Origin: Ulva prolifera
Taxonomy: Eukaryota; Chlorophyta; Ulvophyceae; Ulvales; Ulvaceae
Assembly (NCBI GenBank): GCA_023078555.1
Contig: CM041201.1
Location: 6,641,172 to 6,705,171 of the forward strand
DNA length: 64,000 nucleotides
Direction of reading: 5' to 3'
Made by a program: the position numbers and the translations under genes. The notes beneath the pieces were generated by a model that saw only the letters and a list, made by a program, of their open reading frames with translations, was not told the origin of the DNA and made no database searches. Positions 1-11,934 of this stretch are shown here, one piece after another (positions within the stretch are counted from its first letter, which is position 1; the number at the start of each line of letters is the position of its first letter).

Positions 1-811
1 GTTGTGATCTAATTGATTGACAAGCAACTACACATTTACATCACCGTTCAAGCTTTGACATGACCCTGATCGATGCCAGAGGCCCACCTACTACAGGATG
101 CACCGCTTTCAAAACCGCATAGATTGCACGACAAACTGGTTGAAAGTGACATGATTCATAGCCTGACTCATAATTCAGGCAGTTAGCAGCCCCAAACTGG
201 AAAGCTCCATGAAGAAACGTTAGTGCTTTGCTGTTCACTTGAATGGTTCGATTTCAACCAGAACTTGAATGGTGCGATTTCAACCAGAACTTCGGTGGGC
301 ACGGTATCTATCAGTCAGAACAACTCAACTACACGGATGTACCTACCAATTCACTCCACAATCATGGTCTGATCACAATCCCGGCTGTTCGCAGTAATGT
401 GATGACTCATGTGCTGTCCACACCTCCGTATACGAATCAACGCTTCCACCTGTGAACAGCATTTGCGTCGATACTGTGTCACATCTCGATTCACGTGCAC
501 ACTCGAGAGGCCACTCGTGTATACGCCACCAGGGAATGCACTAAAGAGCGCAGAGATTTTCACACCGGAAGCGGCAATTGACATTCTAACTCACAGGCAC
601 ATACTGAGCCAGTCGACACTTCTTCCTGCATACACATACGCATGGAAACTACATGACTGCCCTGCATACAGTGCGAGTCAAGTCTGGGCTCGCGTGCAGA
701 AGTTGTGCAAGGCGACCCTTGCAAAACATCTGCTTGACTTGTACCTCTGACCATGGCCTGCACCCCATGACAGCAAGCTTCACCGGAGGACTGCAGCTAC
801 CCGAACAGCTG
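1..811. other. Intergenic, no gene recognised
   Basis: Only short overlapping ORFs without recognisable motifs or consistent splice signals. It lies downstream of the RBM39-like gene and holds one short tandem repeat. Confidence 0.5.
241..292. repeat. 26-nt tandem duplication
   Basis: Two adjacent 26-nt copies (241-266 and 267-292) beginning GAATGG and ending CAGAACTT, differing at one base. No coding context; probably a simple local duplication. Confidence 0.9.
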
Positions 812-2457
812 TTACAGATTGAAATGCCGATTGTACAGCGCAGTGAACTGGAAATCTGCGATGATCTGCTTGTGCGAGTACCAGCGCCCATGCAGTGCAC
901 TCTGAGCAGCGGCGGCCGCTGTCTCATCAGCGAACTTGAGGTACACAAAACCACGTGAGTGCCTGTCCACGTAGACATGCTCCACCGGTCCATATTTCTC
1001 ACATTCGCCTCGGGTATCCTGCGCAATTTCTTCTGGCCAGTCTTCACCTTCCTCTTCCTCCGGGCTGAACATGTTCTTCAACAATAGACACTGTGTTGGC
1101 CGCGGAGATGCAGACCCTACAACACCTTTGTCAACTTCAAGGGCAGCATCAACATGCACCACTGGAGCTGCAGGCTTGGCCGGTGGTGGAGGCAGAGGCG
1201 CTGCAGTCTCTTTGGGCCGCTCAATGCCGGCTGCCCCAGACATGCGGCCCATGAGAGCCGTGCGGGCTGACGCATTAAGCCGCATGCCACCAGCCTCATC
1301 CCCTTCGTCCAGCTCACCTGGGTATGCTGATGCACCAGGAAAGCTTGGCGTCTCGATGGTGGAAAGCCGGAGCGGTGGCCCTCCCAACGCAGTACTACCA
1401 TCGAGCCCCAACTGTGCCTTTCGCGCCTCCGGTGCGGTTGGATACTGCACGTAAACAATACCCGTGAAGTGGCCGGCAGCATCTCGTTCAAATTTGAACG
1501 ACTGAACTGTGCCGAAAGCTTCAAAGACAGGCTTCACATCTTCTTCGGTCAAGCCAGCATTCGGGATGTTTTCAACTTTGATGTATGTTGGACCGCCTGC
1601 CTCAACTCCACCACCTAAGCCTCCGGCTGCAACCCGATTCTGGCGTTTTTGCAGCTCTTGTGCTTCCCATGCAAAGTTCTTCTCTGCTTCTGCAGCTTTT
1701 ACGTTGACCGGCATGCCCTTGAGTGCATTGCCGTTGAGCTGCAATGCGTTCAGGAAGTCCGAGCGATCTTTATACTCGATGTATGCTATGCCTTTGTGCC
1801 TCATCGTGTGCTTGTCCATGATCATCCGAACATCGACAACTTCCCCTGCTTTACTGAAGAAGTCAAACACATCGTACTCCCCAGCCATAACGGATAAACC
1901 GTACGCCATCACTGTGCACGCCATGCGTTGCATCTCTCGCAACTCCCTCTCGGGAGTTGGAGTGCGTTGCTTGACCTCCTTAGGCGGCTCTCTTTCTCTG
2001 TCCCGTGAACGACGCAAGTCACTTCCACTCGACCTGTGCCGCTCGCGCTCACGGTCTCGATCACCATCGCGAGAGCGCCTCTCGTCCCGACCATCCCGAT
2101 CATCACGTCTTGAGCCGCCGCGGTCTCGAGATCTGCCGTGATCCCTGTCCCGGTTCCTACAAATGACAACCCCATCAGCAAGAATGTGACAGCGAGCGAC
2201 ATGTAACCCAAACGCGACCGTCGTGCGCAACACGCAGCCATGCACGCTGCAACAAGATGCACAATGGCAGACGACGATCAAAAGTGCGCTGTTCGAACTC
2301 ACCTGTCCCTGTCCCCAGTTTCTCTAGTGGAACGTTCCCGCCTATCACCGTCCCTGTCACGATGGCGCTCCCTGTCTCGTGGGCGTTCATTTTCAATATC
2401 ATTGTGTCGAGAAGACTTTGAAGTGCCGTTTTCACCCGCACGGCGCTTCTCTTCCAT
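812..2457 (-). CDS. RBM39: RBM39/CAPER-alpha-like splicing factor
   Basis: Two exons, complement(812..2156, 2303..2457), give 499 residues; the intron starts GTGAGT and splits an Arg codon. The N-terminus is an RS/RD/RE-rich tail typical of SR-related splicing factors. RRM1 (about residues 125-200) carries KGIAYIEY as RNP1. RRM2 (about 225-305) carries GIVYVQY. The last about 95 residues form a UHM-type RRM with an acidic helix, GFVYLKF and ALHGRWY, as in the RBM39 C-terminus. By family knowledge it is a nuclear splicing co-factor that binds U2AF/SF3B ligand motifs. RBM39 is preferred to U2AF65 because of the N-terminal RS tail and the MFSPEEE-type UHM opening. The start is the ATG opening the RS exon. 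It is divergent from the METTL18-like gene. Confidence 0.92.
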
Positions 2458-3357
2458 TTGCTGCATTTTCGCGACAGACTAAGGCCGGCGACAGTGCACG
2501 GAAGGACAGGTCGCCTTGGCACTCTACCGCATTTTGACAAGAAGACAAGGAATGAAGAAGAGCACCTGGTCCAGCAAAGCATCCACGTCAAACTCCTGCA
2601 TCGCACGCCAGTGTCTCAGCAACTACTTGAAGCGAACGAATGGCACGGTTTGTCAAACACTAGCCTGGGTTGTGACAGACAAGGAAGTGATGAAACAAAA
2701 CGCTGAAGGTTCAATGCAAAACGTTGTGGATCTGCTGCCACAATGTGATCGGAAAAGGAGACACAAGCTCGCAACAGGACAAGCTATGATGAGCCAAACG
2801 ACAACAGCGATGCATTGATCAAACACTTGCGAGAACGTCACGTGTTCAGTGTTCATGGTGGCCCCCATGCGGGTGCACGTATGCGCCGGACGCACGGTGG
2901 CTTTGGGGTGCAAAGCTTCTGGTGGGGTGAAAAGCTCGTGCGGCATAGGGGCGGCATCGTTCTTCCAGACCAGAATGAGGTAGGGAGAATCTAACAGGTG
3001 TATTTTGACTATGTGCACAGCAAACTGCCTCACCTTGGACGCGCAGTGACAGAACTGCATGTTCCGAGGTTGGACATGACTCTCTGTCGGCCTTATGGCT
3101 CTAGCATGATTGAATTGTTGAGAAACATGGACCAGATGCATTGCTGGAGATAATATGCCACCATTTAGATTCAACTTCGGGGTTTCCAAACAGGATGCAG
3201 AATGTGATGAACAACATGCTGTTGTCAAGGCACAGGCTCGACTGTTTAACCCCCAGCCAACGAATGAAGTAGGCTCGCGACGCACCAACATGAACATGTA
3301 TAGGGCTCTGAACCTGTCTGTACTACTTCTACCATTGTTTGACTTCAGGTGAATAAC
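2458..3357. promoter_or_regulatory. Divergent intergenic region between RBM39-like and METTL18-like genes
   Basis: About 900 nt between two divergent starts, so it must hold both promoters. Long ORFs here (for example 2653-3387 on the minus strand) lack motifs or coding-like composition. I could not identify a TATA box or other element with confidence. Confidence 0.45.
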
Positions 3358-4477
3358 ATGAGATTTGTTCAAATTGCGGTTCCGCAATCAGCACCAGATG
3401 ATGTGGTCAGATTCAAGGTGTACAAGGTAAGTCACCAAACTCACTGTGTAAATGCAAGTGATGGATGTCCTGGAAGGAGGAAGCCTGATATGCACATATC
3501 GGTGTGCATGTGAAGGCACATATTGAGACAGCTGAAGCCGCAGCTGCGCTGTCTCTGGAGGATATTACGCTTGCAGATGTCATCCCAGGGCAATATGAAG
3601 GAGGTGCGGCGCTTGCCACTGGCAGCAATGATAAGCTGGTACCGCACATTTCATGGATGTTACAAGTGTTTTTCCAGGCGTTTAGCTTTGCCTGCAGGCT
3701 TCAAGCTGTGGGAAGGTGCGCAAGATCTGATGGACATTATCGTAAACCAATTCGAAGGCCCTTGGACTTCTCAGGCCGGCTCAGCCGCACTCAGTTGCAT
3801 AGACGGTTGCATGCTTGCCATGTTGCCTTCAAGTCTGCAAGGCACACGTGTTCTGGAGCTCGGTTGTGGGCATGGACTGCCGGGGATCCTGTGCATGCTG
3901 GCAGGCGCTGAAGTGTTTTTCCATGTGCGTACACAGTGCCGTGCTGGTATAAATTTGATGCATCCACCGCAAGCGTAGCCAACGGTTGCACAAATTTCTG
4001 CTGGAATCACCCCGACTGGCCGCATGATGACCATAACATCTGCAGGATCTGAACAAGGGAGTTATAGAAACGGCAACATATGCAAATGTTCTGAAGAACA
4101 GTGAAGGCCCTGGGCGAGAACATTCAGCATCTCTTGCTAAAGCGCACTTCATTGATGGGGATTTCCAAAGCGCCAGCGATGTGTTGTCTGAGAACCTAGG
4201 CTGCCGGCAATTTGATTTAGTTTTGACAGCAGAGTCCATCTACAACCTGGAATCCGTGCCTCAACTTCTAGCTGCATTTGATAGTTGCCTAAAGCCAGAA
4301 GGGTTCATCCTGGTGGCTGCAAAATCTTATTACTTTGGTGTGGGTGGGGGTGTCGCTTCATTCAAACGGGCTGTTGAAAAAAATGGGCAATTCCAGAGTG
4401 TAGTAATTGCCAGAGTCGATGACGGCAGGAGCAACATACGTGAGGTGATGTTGCTGAGGCGCACTTCTGGCAAATGA
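3358..4477 (+). CDS. METTL18: METTL18/HPM1-like protein-histidine N-methyltransferase
   Basis: Four exons, 3358..3426, 3516..3603, 3698..3924 and 4046..4477, stay in phase and give 271 residues. Family hallmarks appear in order: VIPGQYEGGFKLWEG (about 41-55; the residues on either side of the exon 2/3 junction reconstruct it), SAM-binding motif I ELGCGHGLPGI, an acidic post-strand segment HDLN, DLVLTAESIYN, and the C-terminal YYFGVGGGV signature. Members methylate histidine side chains, the yeast and human enzymes acting on a ribosomal protein, using SAM. The N-terminus is shorter than in human METTL18. The 3' end runs tail-to-tail into the minus-strand membrane-protein gene, so the transcripts may overlap. 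Confidence 0.93.
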
Positions 4478-4499
4478 CCATATGTGCCTTGCTGAGAAT

Positions 4500-6540
4500 T
4501 CGTTGCTCACCTGATCCAATGATGGAAACTTCGGAGGTTGCAGGCCCCATGTACATGTCACAGCGTTGAGCTTCAGTTTCTAGGGGTGCTCTGTACTGTG
4601 GCAGAGATTTGGCAAGACGAGCATGGCTGCCAGCAGAAGCCTCTGGCAGGTAAATGGTCACGATCGTCACAGCGAAAGCATGTACAATGCACTGGGAACT
4701 ATTACATAGCTTTTATCTGTGCCGCCATTGTCATGGACAAATGTGCTTGTCAATTTTATTATGCATTGGACACTGCAGCATAAATCTCTTCTCTTTGAGC
4801 ATGGTGCTTGGGCGTTCCCAACACGGCCTTTCAGCAAATTGTCATATGCCTGGAAAGAGCGGGAACGGCAACATACGAGATGAATCATCATCGCCAGGTG
4901 CAAATCCTACACTCTCAGACCTACCACAGTGCCGTCCGAAATCAGGGACACCGTCGGTATCGTCACTGTAGAGCTCCATCACTGGGGTGATAGGGAGAAT
5001 GCTGCACATGTCAGCTGCAGCATCAGGAGCAGTAAATGGCACAGAGCAGCTATCTGTACTGTGCGCATCAACACCTATACACTGTGACTCCGAAGAGGAA
5101 TGCCATGTCTTGCATTTAGTCTCAGCAGTTGCTATGTCCGTGGCGGCGCCTATTGGGCTAGGGACGCATTTAGCCTCATTCACACAGGGCTGTATCTCAG
5201 GACTGCGTGACGCAGAAATGTGGATCCAGTGCTGCCCGAGTAATTCGTCTTGAGGAGTGTTTGTTGACAGGGTACCTGTTGCATGTGCAGGGGATTCCTG
5301 TATCTCCCGGTCAGCTGCGTTGCCAGCAGCCAGGGCCAGTGTCACACTCTGTGTTACAGCAGCCGCCGTCAAACGTGTATCTGTGCCAGCTCTGTGTCCT
5401 GCAGATCCCCCGTTCCACTGTCCCTTACTGAGGGTGTTTTTCCTTCGCATGTGATACCTACGTGGCATGCAATGTATGTAGCCTCTGTTCCAAAGTGCAG
5501 TCGCGCGCCGGCCAAGTTGGAAACAGTAATTGCACGGGCGTCACCTGTGGAACAGAAGCCAGACAATTAGAGCAGCAGAGGCTATCAATAGAACTACTGA
5601 AGTAATCAGGGCCGCGATCGCCTGCCCATCTGCGCCACCAGAATCTGGACCGCTGCCAGCTTCAATTGCTGTGACACCCGCATCAGCCCCGTCCACCTTG
5701 CCCGAGCAGCTTTCAGGCTGCTTGCTACACTCAGGACGACACTTCATGTTGACCAATCCGTGAAATACCGCCTCATCCATCAGATGGCCGCTGGTGAGCA
5801 TGCAAGCCCCAGGTACAAAGGAGGAACAATCCTGCAAACAGTTAAACATGCCCATGACTCTGCCCACCGTCCATATGTATATCTCTGAAGACGCAATCTC
5901 CATTCCTCTAAGGCTGAAAATCCAATCAGATCCAAAGCGGTATACACCCAAGAGTTTGCACCAAGCCAGCTTCCAAACTGAAACAATCCAATGCTTGACG
6001 CAATGGAGAGACATTGTTGACTACATTGACATGTATGGCTTCACAGACGCATGAAGCTCGCGACTGAGCGGCCAAATTTCTCCACCAAGTATGTCTTTCA
6101 CAATTGATCCAACATAGGCACATGTTTATCGTCCCACATGACGGTTAAGACAGCAATCGAATGTTGGCCAGGTAGGAAGCGGACCTCCGTTCCCAGCATT
6201 AACCTCTGCCACAGGTCGTACGGGAGCGTTCGACAATCGCATGACGCCCCGCCGCTCGGACAACAAGTGACAAAATCTGGCTCGCATGTTAGTGCTGTAA
6301 GACTTCGCTCTGCACTCTCATTATTTTGCATGATTTCTGTACTTGATCCGACCATATTATTCAGATGTATGTTATTTGAGCTCATGCCTTCTTCAGAGAT
6401 TGCGCGGATGGCGATTACATGATCATAGCACAGAAAAGTCCTCCTGAGTGATGCGGTGACTCTGAACAGGCCAACTGATTCCTGCTTCACGGATGCCGGA
6501 AGATCAGATGCAGCGGGGCCGGCAAGCCCAAAACCGCATT
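4500..6540 (-). CDS. Uncharacterised single-pass membrane protein (approximate, 3' part of a gene)
   Basis: Approximate limits. Exon about 6100-6535 encodes a Cys-containing segment with TCEPDFVTCCPSGGASCDC. Exon about 5550-6010 contains another Cys cluster, NCLQDC...ECSKQPESC, then a 23-residue hydrophobic helix AIAALITSVVLLIASAALIV. The frame leaves this exon through CAC-AG/GTGACG and re-enters after CCACGTAG, giving the basic stop-transfer stretch FHRYHMRRKN. A tail of about 190 residues follows, rich in Ser, Thr, Ala and Asp. A further exon about 4500-4640 is possible. This looks like a type I membrane protein with an extracellular Cys-rich part and a cytoplasmic tail. No family was recognised; the start and 3' end are unresolved. 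Confidence 0.5.
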
Positions 6541-6879
6541 GAAGCCAAAACAGCAGCGTTTACACCGCAAACTTTCCCGGGAGCCGCAGATCTGTCATGC
6601 ATGAGTAGCTGGTGTGTGACTACATCATCAGCCCATTGTTCATTGCTTCGTTCATTGTGATTTGGGGCTTGCGCAGACTTGTCCCTCGGTTATTATCAGA
6701 GGGGCAGGTCTCGCGGTGTCCTTTCAAGTTGAGCATATGATTCGTCTACAGCCTGTAGGCTTCGGAGGGCCTTCTATGACGTTTTCCACACATTCTCGCA
6801 TGCAAGCATGTAGAATCAGTGTGATGGCAGTGGCACCTATGCCTGTGCTGGTGTACTTGTGTACTTAGGCACATGTTTC

Positions 6880-8894
6880 AGTACGGTCCATGCGGATCTT
6901 TACGGTCATTGGAATGGTTCCTGCCTGGGGACTGCCATTGCAATGAGTGCTGGTCATGCCTTGCATTGGCATCACACATGCGCACACCAATTTCTGTTCA
7001 CTGCACAGTAATTGCTCTCTAAGCAGCGTGCCATGACTGACTCTTTGCAGCATGAACCACAACTACCTTCCCTGCAGTGCGATGGCCTTGGCCACTGTAA
7101 ACTGTCCATTGTTATGCATGGCTCTCACGAAGGCCAAAAACAAGCGATATGCATCCGCTACGTTCAACAGCTGGCACCAGAATTCAAAGCATGTAGTGAG
7201 AGCTACCCACATCCTTGGGGAATCGACCCCGGGCCCTGGCTGCTGGACATTCGGTCAGGATGCAGTGCAGATGTTCTTGTAACTCAAGCTCGGTAGCACA
7301 CATCATAATGATCGAGTGAGCCTTCAGCAATGTTATGCTGGAGTGATACTGTTCCATGGGGTTCAATGAGTTGCAAGCGCTGTGCTGATGTGAGCCAAAG
7401 GGGTGAGGTGTTGACTGCCATGGTGCAGTCATGTGGCAGCCCAGAATCTGCTGGACGCTGTGTTGGGCTGTTGACAGAAGCACATGGCCATTAAACAACC
7501 AGATAAGACCCACAATGCGACAGTACTCATAGGTCTCGAGGAGACTTATGCGCATGTCATTGTGTAGGTCTGGCCAAGGCTTCTGAGACATGTGTGATTG
7601 GTGCAGCATTGTAAGCGTGCCCATCGCCTCAGCCTTGACAGCTGGTCGATGCAGTGATGAAGATAAAAGTGTTCCTGTGTAGAGGGCCATAGTGCTGGTG
7701 TAATGAAGCTGAAACTATTGAAAAGCATTGCTAGAGTCGGGGCAGTCGACCATTGCAGAGAGCTATACTCGTTCCCAGAAATGCCCCAGATACCTTGCCC
7801 TCCTGACTCATCTGCCAATGTAGCTAGGCAGAGCTTTCAGTGCCAGCGCTATGCAGTCAGTGGATTCATGACTACCGAGAGGGGGAGGCGTGGGGGGCAG
7901 GGGGCACATGGGAGGGAAGGATTCAATGTGGCAATCTCGTTGGTCCATCTCTTCGAAGGCATCAAAGTCTGGTCAATGCACACCCTATCACCTTCGTTGT
8001 AGTCGTACCCCTGCAGACCTACATGTGACATCAACCTGGGACATCAATCAGTTGTTGATGAGAGCACTGCGCATCTGCAGCAGCCCCTGATACCAAATCG
8101 TGCACGGTTAGGCACAGGCTCATGAAGAGAAGTGGCCACCGGTGCAGCTTTTGACGGCAGGAACCGTCACCGCGGTGCATCAATATCGCGTAGATCCACT
8201 GTTTTATGCTATCAACTGCCACGGCTACTGGAACGAACGAGTCGTGGAGGTATCTCTTGCAAATGCTCAATTGTACCACCCGTGACGGGAACCGGCTCAT
8301 GACTTTTCGTAATTATGTCATTGACCAGCTTCTCCGTAAACGGCTCGGCGCGCTGGACATCTGCGAAGTGACCTATGCATGCGCAGTGCCAGCATCATCC
8401 GACAGATCGAATGAAGCTGTAAACAGACTGCTACGAGTACCCGCGATAAAGTTCATGATGGCGCCTGCCTGAACGAAGCACTCCGGTTGTTCCGATCCAT
8501 CCGATCTGCATGGTGCGAGTGTCGCAGTTTGTGGCTGGTTGACACGGGGAAGACCTGATCGACGAGACATATTTGCGAGAGGGTGCTATTCAGACGTGAA
8601 TTGTCTCCTGGTCATATCCAACTCGTGATCTGATAGAATAGGTATGCTCTTCAGCGACTTTTCGTATTCGACACAGCACCGGAATCGGTGTATCGTTGAG
8701 TTCGATGAGGCCCGTCTGCCACTCCGGTCCTGTCGACGGACTTGGCATGTTGCATTTGACACGCTAGCGTCGTACTTTGCCAATTCGTGAGCGTATCTGA
8801 CATAGCGACCGTGCCGAACACTGCCGAAAGCTGTGTCCGCTTGCGTGGCTAGCAGCGATGTACCAGCAGCTGCCACAATTCTTTGACAAGCCAT
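6880..8894 (-). CDS. Uncharacterised multi-exon gene (approximate)
   Basis: Several minus-strand segments read like exons but the splice model was not closed. About 8700-8894 is a possible first exon (begins MACQRIVAAAGTSLL). About 8230-8400 contains FTEKLVNDIITKSHEPVPV. About 7800-7985 contains FDAFEEMDQRDCHIESFPP followed by a Pro-rich run. About 7540-7710 contains RISLLETYEYCRI. About 7050-7225 contains FEFWCQLLNVADAYRLFLAF. The last two look alpha-helical. They could be the 5' part of the membrane-protein gene at 4.5-6.5 kb or a separate gene. The left end starts 86 nt from the divergent ubiquitin-like gene. No function can be given. Confidence 0.35.
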
Positions 8895-8979
8895 TCACAC
8901 GCGGCGTAAACAATCGACATTCTGAGTGCTTCTGTCAGGTTTATTTTCCACAGGAGCTGTCTCAGTGCCGTCTGGGGCC

Positions 8980-9584
8980 ATGACTCAGCAGCCCGGAGCC
9001 CCTGCAGCCGGCGTGGATTATGAGGGACTCAGAGAGCAGTATGCAACTCAGAAAGAAGCCGAGCTTGCAGCTGAAGAGGGGGACGTTGTGAAGGTATGTG
9101 CATGTGTCACCTGCACTAGTGCAGAACATGAATGCAGCAACAGTTTACAAATATGCATATGTTTCTTTGACCCAGTCGCTACATCACATTCCTGTGATGC
9201 TGACATGAGCTGGTCTTCACAGGTTCAACTATCTATGCCATCAGGAGATACCATATCAACAGAGGTGTGGCACCAATCATGCTTGACTATGCACCATGAG
9301 TAGACATCACAGCATACTATCGTGTGCGCTAGATGGGTTTCTATGCTGTAACAATGCTGTAACAATGGAGCCAATTGACCTGTTGACAGCGTTGGTGTAA
9401 ACAGGTGAAGGCTGGTCACCAAGTTGCATATCTTAAAGCTTGGCTGTACGAGAATCATGGCCTTGATGCAGAGTCAGTTCGTCTCGTGTATAAGGGCAAA
9501 GAAATGATCGACCCGTTGTCGCTAATGGACTATCCTGAGATTCTGTCAACTAGAGCATGTCATGTGACTGTAGAGAGCAAGTGA
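8980..9584 (+). CDS. Small ubiquitin-like (beta-grasp) domain protein
   Basis: Exons 8980..9093, 9223..9264 and 9405..9584 are all phase 0 and give 111 residues. The first exon encodes a charged helical lead (ATQKEAELAAEEGD). Exons 2 and 3 together make one UBL fold: VQLSMPSGDTIST as strands 1-2, the helix around AYLKAWLYENHG, then SVRLVYKGKEM as the strands that carry the Ile44-like surface, and ACHVTVESK as the last strand. There is no C-terminal di-Gly, so it is not expected to be conjugated; it is more likely a protein-protein adaptor. The start is the ATG just before the charged lead; an earlier in-frame ATG at 8926 is possible. I cannot assign a specific family. Confidence 0.75.
9343..9364. 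repeat. 11-nt tandem duplication in an intron
   Basis: Two copies of ATGCTGTAACA back to back (9343-9353 and 9354-9364), inside the second intron of the ubiquitin-like gene. Probably neutral. Confidence 0.85.
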
Positions 9585-9774
9585 AAGCAATTCTGTATCG
9601 TGCGTCTGTAAGCATGCCAGGCGGCCACATTGACCTAACATAGCAATGTCTAGGGTCCCGGACATGTTTTATTGTGTTGTCGACCTGTCAGGCCAAGAAA
9701 TTCCGAACGGTTGGTGTATCCATGGACAAGGCATCGCAGCAAGCTGGCCAGCAATCTTCCCACAGCTGTTCCGG

Positions 9775-10736
9775 TCACAAAGATTTTGTTGCAGTGATGC
9801 TGACAACCGTCCCAAGCAGATCATACTGAATGTCCTGCAGCCGCAGACCAGAATTCCTAACCATCAATGGCATCCGCTGATTCCATGAGCACCCTTTGCC
9901 CATACTCTTGACGGGTTTTTCTGTCACATCCTGATACCATCCCAGCGCAGCATTTGGACTTCTGGAATGCTCTAGCAGGAGCAACTGGCCATCTGCATCC
10001 CAAGACCATTTACAGCACACACGGTGCACAGCGTAGCAGTACATGATGGGGGCACAGTGCCCACCTGGTTTCAAGACACGAGCCATCTCATCCATAGCTG
10101 CTTGTGGGTCTGGGAACACACAGAAGCTGAACGTGTCTGTCACAGTATCGAAAGTTTCGTTGCGGAAGGGCAGGTCCTGTACGTCCCCGCACACAAATTC
10201 GACTTGCTCCAGTCGCAGGCTTTCAGCTTTGGCCTTCGCCCGAGACAGCATTCCTTCAGAAAGATCGATCATGGTGATGCGATCCAGTGCAGCTAGTTCA
10301 TAAAACGAGAGATTGATCCCTGCATTGCCACAAGCTTGAAGGCTTGACTGGCAACTGCTCTGTGCCGGTGGTCGACCCTGGCCAGGTGTTGGTGCAAATT
10401 CGCAATTAACACACCCGTTCCAGCGGCTGTCTCCAAAACACGGCCTGAGGCTTGAGCAAGCAGTCTCCTTCGCAGATCCGGCAAGCCGAGCAGGGCGGCA
10501 GGTGATCCGTCGTCGAGATTATCGTACGTCGCCGCATACCGATCATACTCGGCACTGATAGCCCCTTCACCAAGGGTGCATGCTGTTGCTGCAATCAATG
10601 AAGCCAGCTGGCAGCGCCTACTAATGTGGACCTGAATTTGTCTTGCATGAATCTGTCCGTGCTTGCCCCGAGGTGAAGGAACGACAGTGGACGTCGCCAG
10701 CAAAGTGCGCTTACTTGAAAGGAGCTCTGACAACAT
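9775..10736 (-). CDS. UbiE/OMS1-type class I SAM-dependent methyltransferase, likely organellar
   Basis: Exons complement(9775..9992, 10065..10319, 10415..10736) stay in phase and give 264 residues. The first about 60 residues are rich in Arg, Ser and Ala with few acids (MLSELLSSKRTLLATS...), which resembles a mitochondrial or plastid transit peptide. The Rossmann core follows: YDNLDDG, motif I VLETAAGTGINLSFY (residues flanking the first junction), motif II MIDLSEGML, VEFVCGDVQDLPF, FDTVTDTFSFC, and ARVLKPDGQLLLLEH. The C-terminal W-Q-D...W-N pattern resembles the yeast Oms1 and METTL7 subgroup rather than COQ5. The methyl acceptor is unknown. Confidence 0.85.
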
Positions 10737-11934
10737 CAGGCAGATGTATCCTGCCGAGTTTCACAAAACATCTACATTGAATTCATTTTCAAGGACGCTT
10801 GTTAACAACTACGCGCTGCTTTCAGAACTGATGTACACGAGGCCCCTTGTAAGCACATGCGATGACATTCAGTGTGAGCACAACTACCGCAACAGGGTCG
10901 GCGACAGCCGCCTATAAAGCTAAGGGTATGTGCGCCATGCAGAGCATTGCAACAGCTACCAAAGTACTGCTGCATGTGGACGACGTCAACACGTCCACAC
11001 TGGTCGCCACTACCACGCAGCAATTGGCAACATATTGGCAGGGGCCTGCATGCAGGATTGTGCTCCACCGTCAAGGTCGCTCGACAGGTCGCTCCCGGCC
11101 ACAAAAGAGGATATGTCAAAGAAGATTTTACCCGTGAGCAAATCGAGCTTTAGCACGCTGATGACGTGACAGCGCGAGGACCCCGGGTCGGGAGACCGTC
11201 CCCGTCCGGGACGTGTTGTCTACAGCCCGCCGGGATTCTCGCTGAGATAGACGTGTTCCCCAGAAATGCCGCTAGGACTGGAAAACCCTGACGGGATTCG
11301 CCGCTGAATCCGGGCTGTCAGATCCAATAATATCTAGAGATAGCGAGCGCAGCCCGCTGGCAGCTTTCTATCAGCGGTGCAGTACCGCACACGTTTGATT
11401 AGATCCACCGGGACTGGCACCGGGGGAAAATGGCCCTGCCCCGGGGCCAGCAGCAATGCTTTCACCACACATCGTGATGCGACAGGTACCGGACCGAAAC
11501 TGTCGGTTGGTCGAGCTTACACGACGTGACAGGATTGTTTGGAGGTTCCGTGTCTACTGGGAGGCAGTAGCCTCATCATGCTACTGTTTTTAGGCTGTAT
11601 CATGCATTGCCTGGCTGGCAGCCTGGTGCACCACCAGCCTGGTGCACCACCAGGAGATCCGACTTGTCGAAGGAGTAGTCCAGCTGGCAGTGAACGTCAC
11701 CACTTCACACACAGCGACGGCCAGACTATGAAGCTCAAGCCATCAGCAACCACCAGCAACTATTGGTGAGCGGCAGCATGTGCATGTCAAGGGCTGGCAA
11801 CAGCATTGGCGGTTGTACACGCTGTTCGTCATGAATTCACGATGCCCAGTTGGGTATGATTTGTAACCTAATTGCAGATAAAGTTTCATGTCGGCGACAA
11901 TAGTTCAATGCAATCACGATTTTACATTTCGGCC
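10737..11934. other. Intergenic stretch with possible unassigned plus-strand exons
   Basis: On the plus strand, 10745-10840 reads MYPAEFHKTSTLNSFSRTL and onward to a GTAAGC donor, and 11070-11152 ends in HKRGYVKEDFTREQIEL before a stop. The frames in between are ambiguous, so no gene is called. From about 11170 to 11530 the DNA is GC-rich with several GGG/CCC blocks and no convincing ORF. Confidence 0.3.
11621..11652. repeat. 16-nt perfect tandem duplication
   Basis: GCCTGGTGCACCACCA occurs twice in tandem (11621-11636, 11637-11652). Each unit holds the 10-nt palindrome TGGTGCACCA. Intergenic; function unknown. Confidence 0.9.

Noticed and set aside
1509..2141. 210-codon plus-strand ORF ending in an RS-rich run
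   Set aside because: It mirrors the RBM39-like RRM and RS-tail exon on the other strand; the RS run is the complement of the same repeat.
2653..3387. 244-codon minus-strand ORF
   Set aside because: No motif, odd Cys/His composition, no splice partners, and it overlaps the METTL18-like first exon.
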